Shown: positions 54,028 through 62,207, counted from the first letter of the stretch. The stretch is 64,000 bases of DNA from Candidatus Gastranaerophilales bacterium (GCA_944325175.1 CALUYZ010000002.1:62001-126000); one strand, 5' to 3'. Numbers and translations: made by a program. The notes: generated by a model not told the origin, from the sequence alone.

Positions 54028-54300
54028 TTATAAACCAAGCCCTGCCAAAAGCGAACATAAAAACCTTTGTGCAAGGGATAAAGCTATAAAAGCAAAAATT
54101 GGCGAAATATCCAACATTCCAATAGGCGGAATGACTTTTCTAAAGGGTTCAAAAATATAATCAGTAAATTTTCTTACGGAATACCAAGGTTCTTTATACC
54201 AGTTAAAATTTGGAATCCATGATAAAAGAACCCTAATCAGCATAATCAGCATAATTATGTTAAAAAGCTGATATATAAGATAACTTGGTCTTGCAATCAT
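54028..54300 (-). CDS. YggT-family membrane protein
   Basis: A 90-residue two-helix membrane protein: helices about 12-28 and 66-86, with the family motif LLSWIPNFNWYKEPWYSVRKFTD and FRKVIPPIGMLDISPI between. YggT/YlmG proteins occur near cell-division or membrane-assembly genes. Downstream of mtnP with a 3-bp gap. A CCCTA/TAGGG hairpin at about 54001-54023 ends the transcript. Confidence 0.9.
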   Translation of the reverse strand: MIARPSYLIYQLFNIIMLIMLIRVLLSWIPNFNWYKEPWYSVRKFTDYIFEPFRKVIPPIGMLDISPIFAFIALSLAQRFLCSLLAGLGL

Positions 54301-54303
54301 AAT

Positions 54304-55107
54304 CTAAACCCTTGAATTTTCAAATGTTTTGTGGCAAGCGCAATCATATTCTTCAAAATCTGTAATAATTTGAATTAAAAGCGCTTTTAGGTTTTCTATA
54401 TTATTTTTAAATACTTCCATAACAGCCCCATGGCTAACGGGTTCTGTGTCTGAAACAAGCCCTGCATCGTAATCTGTTATTAATGAAATATTTAACGGGC
54501 ACATATCCATTTCCTTTGCAAGGTAAGATTCAGGATATTGTGTCATATTAATAACACCCCAGCCTTGAGATGTAAAGAATTTACTTTCTGCTTTAGTTGA
54601 AAACCTTGGACCGTTAATAACTACCACTGTTCCTGTTTTATGAAAACTTAAACCTAATTTTTCCGCAGATTGAATTGCAAGTTTTCTTAAATTGGGGCAA
54701 TAAGTTTCAGCAGCACTAACATGAGTTACTATAGGACCTTCAAAAAAAGTGTCTTTCCTTCTGCCAAATGTCCAATCAACAAATTGGTCGCAAAAAACAA
54801 TGTCACCGGGTTTAATTTCTTTTTGTAAGCTGCCTGCAGCACATGGTGAAATTAAATATTTACAGCCGATTTCCTTCATTGCCCAAACATTTGCCCTGTA
54901 ATTAACATCGCCCGGGGTAATTGAATGATCTCTGCCGTGCCTTGGCATAAAAGCAACATTTTTACCTGCAATTTTTCCTATTGCAATTTTATCACTTGTT
55001 TTGCCGTAAGGAGTTTCAACCGTATATTCTTTAACATCGCCTAAAAACGAATAAAACCCCGAACCTCCAAAAATACCGATTGTTGCTTTTTCTTTAATAT
55101 TGTTCAT
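54304..55107 (-). CDS. mtnP: S-methyl-5'-thioadenosine phosphorylase
   Basis: MtnP splits 5'-methylthioadenosine with phosphate into adenine and methylthioribose 1-phosphate, the first step of methionine salvage from polyamine synthesis. The 267 residues match. Seen: IGIFGGSGFYSF start, RHGRDHSITP phosphate/substrate motif, SPCAAGSL, GPRFSTKAESK, and the NMTQYPESYLAKEMDM active-site loop with SLITDYDAG. Upstream gene is a pilin-like gene; the neighbouring arginine/lysine-type decarboxylase at 56307 fits a polyamine context. Confidence 0.94.
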   Translation of the reverse strand: MNNIKEKATIGIFGGSGFYSFLGDVKEYTVETPYGKTSDKIAIGKIAGKNVAFMPRHGRDHSITPGDVNYRANVWAMKEIGCKYLISPCAAGSLQKEIKPGDIVFCDQFVDWTFGRRKDTFFEGPIVTHVSAAETYCPNLRKLAIQSAEKLGLSFHKTGTVVVINGPRFSTKAESKFFTSQGWGVINMTQYPESYLAKEMDMCPLNISLITDYDAGLVSDTEPVSHGAVMEVFKNNIENLKALLIQIITDFEEYDCACHKTFENSRV

Positions 55108-55122
55108 CTCTTTTCCTTTTTA

Positions 55123-55878
55123 TTAATTTTGATTCATTGCCTTGTCATAATCTTCTGTTACAATTTCTTGTAATTTTTTACCCACGAGAATTTTGCCGTC
55201 TTTTCTTACACCGGCGCCATATATATATTCAGACTTTTTATGATTACCTACATCAATACAAACAAGGTTGTAAAATGCAGGAGAAGTTACGGCATTTAAG
55301 GTAAGTGTTTGATTGTTGTTAAAATCTGTTCTTTGTATTCCCCACATAATGCCGTCTGACGTTACAAAATTAAATTCACCTTTGGGGGTATTGTTGTCAT
55401 AAAACGCTTTTTTGCAAGCATTATCAAATTCGTTTTGAAGGGTTTCATAATCTGCGACATTATTTGTAGTGCTTTCTTTTAAGCAAAGTTGTTTTCTGTT
55501 TGTAGTGTCGCTGACAAAAGCAGCACAACCGTCTGTGCTTGTAATTGCGCCATTAACATCATCTTTTGTGCAATCAACGCTTTTGACATTTAAAATTTCA
55601 GCTAAATTGTTACAAAAAAATGCATTTCTATCATCGGCATCGGTAGAAAAACTTGTCGCAACAAGCATGCCCCCGTTCAAATCGTAAGGACCGGAATTAG
55701 TAAGATTTTCAACAGCCCTTGTCAAAGTATTAAATGCTTTTTTTGCTCTCAATTTTCCTTGATCGGGTGAAGACATAAACAAAGCCGGAATTAAAATTGC
55801 AGATAATACACCGATAACCGTAAATACAATCATAATTTCAGCAATGGTAAATGCACATTTTTTACTGTTTTTTGACAT
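55123..55878 (-). CDS. Type IV pilin-like protein, separate subfamily
   Basis: A 251-residue secreted pilin-like protein: short leader with Cys, KKCAFTIAEIMIVFTVIGVLSAI as prepilin helix. Here Ala replaces the usual Gly before the cleavage-site Phe, while the Glu at mature +5 is kept. The globular part contains several Cys (FFCNN, DCTKD, GCAAF, QLCLK, NACKK, NLVCID) suggesting disulfides and a GVRKDGKILVGKKL end. It is not related to the DGR target C-terminus and lacks any TR similarity. Function as minor pilin or pseudopilin is inference. Confidence 0.82.
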   Translation of the reverse strand: MSKNSKKCAFTIAEIMIVFTVIGVLSAILIPALFMSSPDQGKLRAKKAFNTLTRAVENLTNSGPYDLNGGMLVATSFSTDADDRNAFFCNNLAEILNVKSVDCTKDDVNGAITSTDGCAAFVSDTTNRKQLCLKESTTNNVADYETLQNEFDNACKKAFYDNNTPKGEFNFVTSDGIMWGIQRTDFNNNQTLTLNAVTSPAFYNLVCIDVGNHKKSEYIYGAGVRKDGKILVGKKLQEIVTEDYDKAMNQN

Positions 55879-55947
55879 AATTCAAACCCTTCAACAAAAG
55901 TTTATATACTGATTATAATATAGTTTTTAGGTGTTTGCAATTATAAA

Positions 55948-56310
55948 CTAGGGTTTATAGTCAAGAATTTCATATTCTTCATCTAAATGCATCAGCTCTT
56001 TTTCTTTTCTTAATTGAAACTCTTCTTTTCTTTTTTGCAAATCCCGCTCGTTTTCAACTTTTGTTTTCAAATGCTCTAATTTTGGGCTTGTTCTTGCTTT
56101 TAATCTGGATTTTTTAAATTTCGAACGGTAAATTCTAAGTTCTTTTTCAGCTTCGGTTTCTTCTTTTATGGGATTTATAACCTCTTGCTTTTCTTCATTC
56201 AAAATTTCAAGCGGCAAATTAACTTTAGGATGCTCAACTTGCCCATCAACAGCAAAAGCTACCGAGGTTAGCGCCAAAAAATACACAATTACAAGAAAAA
56301 CATTTTTCAT
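55948..56310 (-). CDS. Small secreted, highly charged protein
   Basis: The family is not recognised. The 120-residue protein has a signal peptide (about 1-20, VAFA) and then a Lys/Arg/Glu-rich, probably helical body (RSKFKKSRLKARTSPKLEH). Its start overlaps the decarboxylase stop by four bases, so it is translated in one operon with it. No motif is seen; a periplasmic helper or structural role is possible. Confidence 0.7.
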   Translation of the reverse strand: MKNVFLVIVYFLALTSVAFAVDGQVEHPKVNLPLEILNEEKQEVINPIKEETEAEKELRIYRSKFKKSRLKARTSPKLEHLKTKVENERDLQKRKEEFQLRKEKELMHLDEEYEILDYKP

Positions 56311-57752
56311 TCTCTGATAACATCAATTTCAGTATATTCAGACAAATATGGAATATGATCTTCTGATATTATTTCCCCCGGAAGCAAAACAGAAATTCCG
56401 GGCGGGCAAAGAGCAACCACCTCAGCAGAAACTCTTCCTATAGCATCTTCTTTTTTAACTCTTTCTTTTGGTGAAAAATAAGCTTCTCTTGGAGTCATAA
56501 CCGTGTTTGGCTCGGTCAAAGGCATAAATTTCACATTTTCAAGATGAGATAAATCAGGATAATTATTTCGCGCAATTTGCTTAATTGCAAGCAATAAATA
56601 TTCAAATTCCGCCCTTGTGTTACCTATATTTGACAGAATTAAAACACCTTCATCCGATGCTGATTCTACCTCGATATTAAAATCAAGCTCTAAAACAGAT
56701 TCTAAACGTTTGCCGGTTAAACCTCTTACTTTTAAGAAAATTTTTGTAACATCAAAATTAACTCTGCTGCCTTCGCCCAAAACACTTACCCCTGCAATGT
56801 TTGAAGCTTGTTCTCTAAAGAACTTCGCATTGTCTATAGCATTTTGAATTAATTGCCTTCCTTCATCAGATGAAAGGCTTGCTCTTGCAGCATCTAAGCT
56901 TGCAAGCAAAAGAATTGAAGGGCTTGTCGTATGCAACAATTTTAGAGCATGCTCAATTTTATTTTCATCCAACAATGAATTTTTTCCTAAATGAAGCATT
57001 GATGCTTGAGTTAAAGCGCCACCTGTCTTGTGAAGCGAATGTACAACTGCATCGGCGCCTAATTTTAGTGCGCTTGTAGGTAAATCCTCATGGAAATTCC
57101 AAAGTGAACCATGGGCTTCATCTACAATTAAGGGAACCTTATAAAAATGGCATATTTCAGCTATTTCTCTGATATTTGAAACAACACCCTCATAGGTCGG
57201 GTTTGTAACCCATACAAATTTCACATTTCTGTTATTTTTCAGCTTTTCTGTCAAATCAGATGTTTGAATTGAACCGTAAATTGCCCAATCTTCAAGCTTT
57301 TTGGGCATTAACCAATATGGTTTTGAGCCTGTTAAAATAGTTCCCGTTAAAACTGACCTGTGGGAATTTCTTGCAACAATAATTTCATCTTCAGGAGAAA
57401 TTACCCCAAATGCCAAAGCTAAATTTGAAATAGTAGAACCCGATGTTATAAAAAATGTTCTTTTTGAATTATAACAAACAGATGCTACATCCATTGCTTC
57501 TTTAATTGCGCCCGATGCAGGATGCAAGGTTCCTAAATTATCAAATTCATCCGTCGTATCACACAAAAGTGCGTCCATGCCAATAACATTTTTAAACTGT
57601 GGCAAAATAGCGCTTCCCCTTGTATGCCCCGGAATATGAAAGCCTATTGCAGGATTCTTCTTATACTCGTTCAACCTTTCAACCAAAGGTGCATAACAAT
57701 TTTTTACCTTAAATTCTACATTATTTTTAAAAGATATTTGCGTTTTTTCCAA
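56307..57752 (-). CDS. Orn/Lys/Arg decarboxylase family PLP enzyme
   Basis: A 481-residue fold-type I PLP enzyme. Seen: FHIPGHTRG near the start, TSGSTISNLALAFGV for the PLP phosphate, DEAHGSLWNFH (the Asp and His contacting PLP), and HSLHKTGGALTQ carrying the Schiff-base Lys (about residue 243). The length matches the shorter family (arginine/lysine/ornithine decarboxylases of the SpeA-type in Firmicutes and Cyanobacteria). It makes a polyamine precursor (agmatine, cadaverine or putrescine); substrate is not certain. Fits mtnP nearby. Confidence 0.9.
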   Translation of the reverse strand: MEKTQISFKNNVEFKVKNCYAPLVERLNEYKKNPAIGFHIPGHTRGSAILPQFKNVIGMDALLCDTTDEFDNLGTLHPASGAIKEAMDVASVCYNSKRTFFITSGSTISNLALAFGVISPEDEIIVARNSHRSVLTGTILTGSKPYWLMPKKLEDWAIYGSIQTSDLTEKLKNNRNVKFVWVTNPTYEGVVSNIREIAEICHFYKVPLIVDEAHGSLWNFHEDLPTSALKLGADAVVHSLHKTGGALTQASMLHLGKNSLLDENKIEHALKLLHTTSPSILLLASLDAARASLSSDEGRQLIQNAIDNAKFFREQASNIAGVSVLGEGSRVNFDVTKIFLKVRGLTGKRLESVLELDFNIEVESASDEGVLILSNIGNTRAEFEYLLLAIKQIARNNYPDLSHLENVKFMPLTEPNTVMTPREAYFSPKERVKKEDAIGRVSAEVVALCPPGISVLLPGEIISEDHIPYLSEYTEIDVIRE

Positions 57753-57946
57753 TTTTAAAAAGAACCCTTTACTTAACTAACGAATAATTTATATCATACT
57801 ATAAAAATGTTTACAACATTCAACAAAATAAAGTGCAAAAAAAATATTTTTTGTGTTTTATAACAATAAATATTAACAAATTGCAACACGACAAAAAGAG
57901 TGGTACAATTTTGAATTAACGAGGTTAGTAAAATTAAGGGAACCAA

Positions 57947-58297
57947 ATGGTTGATAATCGTTCAGCAGGCTTCTTTGGCATTGGTGGCGCTTTCAATTTT
58001 AAATCCGGTGATGCTTCAGGTATGGCAAATGCCATGACGGATGATAAAATGGGGCAAGGCGGGGAATATTTTGCACAAGAAGAAACCCCTGAAGAAGAAA
58101 TGAGGAAAAACGAATTTGTTGACAGATCTGCCCAATTAAAAGGGTCTTTGGATTCTCTCGCCATGCTAAATGCAGCAAATTTAGCCTGTATGAAAAAAGA
58201 GTTAAAAAAGAAAATTGAAGAAAAAGAAAAAGCTCTAAAAAAGAAAAGCAAAAAAAGCTTGGGGCACCTTGTTGATGAAGACGAAAAAAAATCTTAA
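57947..58297 (+). CDS. Small charged protein, leader of the avd operon
   Basis: The family is not recognised. The 116-residue protein starts MVDNRSAGFFGIGGAFNF, a Gly/Phe-rich N-terminus, followed by a middle rich in Glu and a strongly basic, coiled-coil-like C-terminus (LKKKIEEKEKALKKKSKKS). It is the first of three + strand genes (57947, 58314, 58955), 16 bp ahead of the pilin gene. Its role in the DGR system, if any, is unknown. Confidence 0.65.
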   Translation: MVDNRSAGFFGIGGAFNFKSGDASGMANAMTDDKMGQGGEYFAQEETPEEEMRKNEFVDRSAQLKGSLDSLAMLNAANLACMKKELKKKIEEKEKALKKKSKKSLGHLVDEDEKKS

Positions 58298-58313
58298 ATA
58301 AAGGGTAGAAAAA

Positions 58314-58934
58314 ATGAAACATAAGGGGTTTACTCTTGTTGAGATACTTTTAAGTACAACAATTATATGCATTGTTGCAGTTCTTGTACTGCCCGTTGTC
58401 ATAGAGGGTTTTCATAATAACCAATACGAAACAGGCTTAAAAAAAGCAATAAACATTGTAGGTGAAGCAATTTCGCTAAACATAGCAAAGGGTGAAAGGT
58501 CTGCATATTATACCAATTCATCAAACCCGCTTTATTTTTATTTGCAAAAAAATATAAACACATCGGGCTTATCTGAAACATCAAAAAGAAATTCAAAAAA
58601 TGCCGAATTATACACAGCAGACAATATGAGATTTGAATTTCCAAAAGGAACAAACGGAAGCCCTGAATTCCAAAATATAAAAATAGGCGACAATGCAATA
58701 GCTTGGAGCATTAAAGATTCAAACTGCGGCACCTACGGACTTAAAATAGGCGGCAACAGCAAAATACAAAATACACAACCATGTGTAATATTGGTTGACG
58801 TTAACGGTGACAAAGGTCCAAACGAATTAACCGATACAAAATTAAAAGATATGTTCTTATTAATAGTTACGGACAAAAGTGTTATTCCATACGGACAAAT
58901 AGCACAACAAATACATTATAATAATAAAGATTGA
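58314..58934 (+). CDS. Pilin-like protein in the avd operon
   Basis: A 206-residue secreted pilin-like protein: leader KHKGFTLVEILLSTTIICIVA, hydrophobic helix, then a globular domain with the segment VDVNGDKGPNEL, which is nearly the motif VDVNGDRKPS of the pilin at 14396. Cys in CGTYGL and PCVIL match those in that paralogue too. It lies 20 bp before the Avd-like gene and could be the companion subunit that carries, or assembles with, the DGR-variable pilins; this is inference from position. Confidence 0.82.
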   Translation: MKHKGFTLVEILLSTTIICIVAVLVLPVVIEGFHNNQYETGLKKAINIVGEAISLNIAKGERSAYYTNSSNPLYFYLQKNINTSGLSETSKRNSKNAELYTADNMRFEFPKGTNGSPEFQNIKIGDNAIAWSIKDSNCGTYGLKIGGNSKIQNTQPCVILVDVNGDKGPNELTDTKLKDMFLLIVTDKSVIPYGQIAQQIHYNNKD

Positions 58935-58954
58935 TAAAAAGAGAAATTTAATAA

Positions 58955-59323
58955 ATGGCAAGATATGAACACTTACCCATATATAAGGCTGCGTATGATT
59001 TATTCATCGAAGCACTTCAAACCACGAAAACTTTTCCAAAAGATTACAGATACACGCTTGGTGAACATTTTCACAAAAGTGCCATAGAACTTTTAAAATG
59101 TGTTTATAAAACAAATATCACAAAAAATAAAGTTGATTTAATAAAAGAAATTATATATCTTGCACAGGAAATAGGCGTCCTGACAAGAGCAGCACATGAT
59201 TTAAAAATCATGTCCGATAACAGATTTGTCTCTATGATTGAAAAAAGAGATAATATAGAAAAACAAGCAACCGGATGGTTAAAATCATTCATAAATAATG
59301 CCGGAGTTTCTTCTTCAGTGTAG
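58955..59323 (+). CDS. avd: Accessory variability determinant (Avd-like four-helix protein)
   Basis: A 122-residue, all-helical basic protein with ARYEHLPIYKAAYDLFIEAL, PKDYRYTLGEHFHKSAIEL and RAAHDLKIMSDNRF segments, matching the Avd/23S-rRNA-intervening four-helix bundle family. In known DGRs, Avd forms a pentamer that binds the DGR reverse transcriptase and its RNA and is essential for mutagenic reverse transcription. Position directly upstream of the TR on the same strand, with a 138-bp spacer, is the arrangement of the Bordetella phage DGR. RBS is weak (GAGAAATTTAATAAATG). Confidence 0.9.
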   Translation: MARYEHLPIYKAAYDLFIEALQTTKTFPKDYRYTLGEHFHKSAIELLKCVYKTNITKNKVDLIKEIIYLAQEIGVLTRAAHDLKIMSDNRFVSMIEKRDNIEKQATGWLKSFINNAGVSSSV

Positions 59324-59461
59324 GAAGAAAGTGTGCAGTTTTATCTCGTAGGCGAGGGTTTTTATTAAACCAATGTCAATGAAAATTGAAACGCATATAT
59401 GAATGAAGGTTTGAAATTTGAAACACTTTTATATATACGTTATTAATCTCGCTCGAAGCGC

Positions 59462-59597
59462 CTAGCAACTATTGGTCGGGCTCGGTCATTTCGCTGGGCA
59501 CTTCTGGGTTAGCCTGGAACCAGAACTTCAATAATGGCAACCGCAACCGTAACAATCGTTCCAATACGAACTACGTGCGCTGCCTCAGGAGATAAAA
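59462..59597 (+). other. DGR template repeat (TR)
   Basis: This 136-bp non-coding repeat reads, in the VR frame, as YWSGSVISLGTSGLAW then alternating Asn codons and ends YVRCLRR with a stop. It holds 11 Asn codons (7 AAC, 4 AAT; for example 59467, 59518, 59524, 59539, 59545, 59551, 59569), the arrangement that lets A-directed mutation yield many amino acids. The GC-rich tail GTGCGCTGCCTCAGG is shared with VR2, VR4 and VR5. No hairpin follows it, unlike the VRs. It lies on the strand of avd. Confidence 0.95.
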
Positions 59598-59616
59598 TGA
59601 TTTTAACCTTCCCTTT

Positions 59617-60819
59617 TTATTTTTCAAGCTCTAAATATTCCCGAAAAACTTTTGGCAAATACATTTTTTTAACTTTTTTACAATCCTCGGCATTGCAAAA
59701 GAACGGAAAATTAATTTTTTCACACAACTTTTGCCTGATTTTATACCCCTTAACACAAACAAGCTGCCCAAGATAGCTGTTAAATCTGCAAAATAAATTT
59801 TCAAGAGCAGATTCTTTTATATCAAAAATATTCTTTCTAAAATTATCCACATTTCTAAACATTGCCCTTAGGGTTTTTTGCCTCAAATACATTCTGTTTG
59901 GCTTAATTTTATATCCGATAAAATCAATACCGTTTTTAACCAAATTTATCGTTTTTTTATCTTGATGCAATTCAAGCAAAAGCTCTTTTTTTAAAAATTT
60001 TGTAATTTCTTTATGGTACATATTCAAATTCTTTGGCGACTCATCTATGATTACAAAATCATCAACATATCTGCAATAATATTTACATTTCAGCTTGTTC
60101 TTAACAAATTGATCAAGTTTATTCAAATAAACATTGCTAAAAAATTGACTTGTTAAATTGCCAATCGGAAGACCTTTATCAGGTTCGCAATTCCACAAAC
60201 TTTTATAAGAAGGCAAAAGATCAAACTTCCACTTTGGCGATTGGATAATTGCATTTTGTTTAGGATCGTTAAATATAACCTGCTCGATTAAATCGCAAAG
60301 CCATTTTTCAGGCACTCTTTCTTTTACAAGTTCAAAAAGTATTTTTTTATCAATCGAAACAAAGAAATTTTTAATATCCGCTTTCAGGTAATACATATCT
60401 TTTGAATAATTTTGAGTTGCACTTTGTGCATATTTTGCAAGTTGTTTTGCACCCAAAAGCGTTCCTCTTTTTGGAATACAGCTGTATGTATCTTTTATAA
60501 AATTTGAATAAAACCTGTTTTTTATAATGTTATAGATAAGATGATGAACAATCCTATCTCTAAAATCTGCCGCCCAAACTTCCCTCGGTTTTGGTCTTAA
60601 CACGACAAAGCATATACTTTTCCCGATTTTATATCTTCCATATTTTAAATCATGGTAAAGTTTAGAAATATTAGATTCTAAATTATATTCAAATTCAATA
60701 CAAGCTTCACTTGAACGTTTCTTTTTTCTGCAATCCCAATAAGCTTGATAAATATCTAACAGGGAAAAATCATTTTTAAATTTTACGTTTTTATACTTTC
60801 TTTTATCCTTTTTATTCAT
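59617..60819 (-). CDS. DGR-type reverse transcriptase
   Basis: A 400-residue reverse transcriptase. Seen: FRDRIVHHLIYNII (finger region), DIKNFFVSID (motif A with the catalytic Asp), IGNLTSQ at about 219-225, the DGR hallmark ([LIV]GxxxSQ replacing QGxxxSP of retrons and group II introns), and YVDD at about 251-254 (motif C). It should copy the TR RNA with errors opposite adenine, producing cDNA that replaces VRs. Its stop lies 20 bp from the TR, on the opposite strand (convergent). A bidirectional terminator lies upstream. Confidence 0.95.
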   Translation of the reverse strand: MNKKDKRKYKNVKFKNDFSLLDIYQAYWDCRKKKRSSEACIEFEYNLESNISKLYHDLKYGRYKIGKSICFVVLRPKPREVWAADFRDRIVHHLIYNIIKNRFYSNFIKDTYSCIPKRGTLLGAKQLAKYAQSATQNYSKDMYYLKADIKNFFVSIDKKILFELVKERVPEKWLCDLIEQVIFNDPKQNAIIQSPKWKFDLLPSYKSLWNCEPDKGLPIGNLTSQFFSNVYLNKLDQFVKNKLKCKYYCRYVDDFVIIDESPKNLNMYHKEITKFLKKELLLELHQDKKTINLVKNGIDFIGYKIKPNRMYLRQKTLRAMFRNVDNFRKNIFDIKESALENLFCRFNSYLGQLVCVKGYKIRQKLCEKINFPFFCNAEDCKKVKKMYLPKVFREYLELEK

Positions 60820-60856
60820 TTTTAAATTATAGCAAAATGTAAAAGATTGTCGAAAA

Positions 60857-60891
60857 TAAAAAAAGGCGTCACTGTCGTGACGCCAAAAAAG
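60857..60891. terminator. Bidirectional terminator upstream of the RT gene
   Basis: GGCGTCAC-TGTC-GTGACGCC flanked by A8 and A6 runs; works in both directions. It and the next one fill much of the 322-bp gap between RT and target copy 4; the rest shows nothing else. Confidence 0.85.
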
Positions 60892-61008
60892 GGTTTACAG
60901 CTTGTTTTTTCAACTTAATTGATTATTAAATATTTCAATTTCTAAACATTTTCATTTTGAAATAATAAAATAATAAAATACAAAATTAAAAAAAATGATA
61001 AAATAATG

Positions 61009-61032
61009 AAAAGGCGTCACATAAGTGACGCC
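61009..61032 (-). terminator. Terminator of target gene copy 4
   Basis: Minus strand GGCGTCAC-TTAT-GTGACGCC followed by TTTT, about 110 bp past the stop of the 61142 gene. Confidence 0.88.
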
Positions 61033-61103
61033 AAAGATAAAATAATAAAGTTGAAAAGAAACTTATTATTCGTTTTGTAAAAAAAGAGTCTTTTTGTTTG
61101 GTC

Positions 61104-61128
61104 TTGTCACATTTTAGCAAAATGACAA
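61104..61128 (-). other. Post-VR hairpin, copy 4
   Basis: Minus strand TTGTCATTTT-GCT-AAAATG-TGACAA, a 10-bp stem with a TG bulge, 13 nt past the stop. Identical in sequence and spacing to the one at 63541-63565. Confidence 0.7.
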
Positions 61129-61139
61129 AATGACAAATT

Positions 61140-61275
61140 TTTTATCTCCTGAGGCAGCGCACGTAGTACGTATTGGAACGATCGTGACGGCTGCGGTTGC
61201 CATTATTGAAGTACTGGTACCAGGCTAACCCAGAAGTGCCCAGCGAAATGACCGAGCCCGACCAATAGCGGCTAG
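61140..61275 (-). other. VR4: freshly rewritten variable repeat
   Basis: Compared with the TR it differs at 8 positions over 136 bp, every one a TR adenine (AAC to CGC, TAC, TAC, AGC, CAC, TAC; AAT to GAT). Non-adenine bases are identical. This is the strongest evidence that the DGR is active. Confidence 0.95.
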
Positions 61276-62113
61276 TGCTTTCACCTAGGTTGATAAGTGG
61301 GGCATTAACAAATAATGATGCTAGTTCATCTCTATCAGGAAGCCTTAGGTCTTCTCCCATGGTTTTACATGCTGTCGGTGCATCAATTTGACCAGATGTT
61401 TCCGTATATTGTTTTACAACTGATGTGTAATCAGTGTTGTATGGAATTGGTGCTACAACAACAGGGCTTTTATTGTAGAAAGCTGTGATAAAACCAACAT
61501 CTTTACCAACTTGATTTGGTCCTTCTGCACCATTTAAGTCATATACAAAGTTAACGCACATTTTGTTTTGAGCATAATGGTTGGCTGTTGTGTCTGAACT
61601 ACATAACGGGTTATAAAATACTGCTATTGATTCCCCATTCACTGTTTCAAATGCAGCAGCTTTTGTGTCTGCCACGTCACCGTCTTCACCTGTATAATGA
61701 TTTCCATTTAAAAGTTTTGCATTTAACTCTTTCATTTTTGTTGGAAAAGTAATTTCAGAAACTGCATCTAGTGTTGTGATTTTACTTGGAATACCACATG
61801 AGCTTAATTTATCAGGTCCACAAACGTTATTTATTTTGTAAACCTTCGACAACGCATCCAAAATAAAACTTTCAGCGGCGGTATCTGTTGTTGCGGTTCC
61901 GTCTTCATCTTCCGTATACGTTCCATACCCACCAAGTGCGTTCATCTGCCCAATGGCTTGAGCCAGTCTTGCATGGAGAGCTTTCTTTTGTGCATCCCAT
62001 GCTTTTTCATTAACATTCACAAGTAAGCTTGGCAAAGTAATCGCAGCCACTATGCCAATAATTGCCAAAGTAATCAAAACTTCAGCAAGCGTAAAGCCTT
62101 GCTTTTTGTACAT
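61142..62113 (-). CDS. DGR-target pilin-like protein (copy 4), most recently diversified
   Basis: A 323-residue paralogue with the same plan: prepilin motif QGFTLAEVLITLAIIGIVA, conserved middle (CGPDKLSSCGIPS), DUF1566-like C-terminus (LRLPDRDELASLF, YWSGSVISLGTSG, YVRCLRR). The variable positions read R, Y, Y, S, H, D and Y where the TR has Asn. It is the only copy on the minus strand, facing away from the 62556 gene, and the only one whose upstream promoter points at it (62179-62207). RBS GAAAGGATAGTTT. It is expected to be displayed at the cell surface or pilus tip as a binding protein. Confidence 0.95.
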   Translation of the reverse strand: MYKKQGFTLAEVLITLAIIGIVAAITLPSLLVNVNEKAWDAQKKALHARLAQAIGQMNALGGYGTYTEDEDGTATTDTAAESFILDALSKVYKINNVCGPDKLSSCGIPSKITTLDAVSEITFPTKMKELNAKLLNGNHYTGEDGDVADTKAAAFETVNGESIAVFYNPLCSSDTTANHYAQNKMCVNFVYDLNGAEGPNQVGKDVGFITAFYNKSPVVVAPIPYNTDYTSVVKQYTETSGQIDAPTACKTMGEDLRLPDRDELASLFVNAPLINLGESTSRYWSGSVISLGTSGLAWYQYFNNGNRSRHDRSNTYYVRCLRR

Positions 62114-62135
62114 AAACTATCCTTTCATTATTTTC

Positions 62136-62207
62136 GCACCCTTATAGCATGATTAAGTGCATTTATCTTCTTAACTTAACTATAACATTATTTTAATTTT
62201 TGTTCAA
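62136..62207 (-). promoter_or_regulatory. Forward promoter and decayed inversion site of target copy 4
   Basis: Minus strand TTGAAC (62207-62202), N17, TATAGT (62184-62179), leading to a 25-bp degenerate site at 62136-62160 (GCAC ... GTGC) and ATG 62113 about 58 nt from the expected start point. Spacing and neighbouring bases (AAGAAGATAAATGCAC) match what elements D and E would give if inverted ON. A single site remains. Confidence 0.65.
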
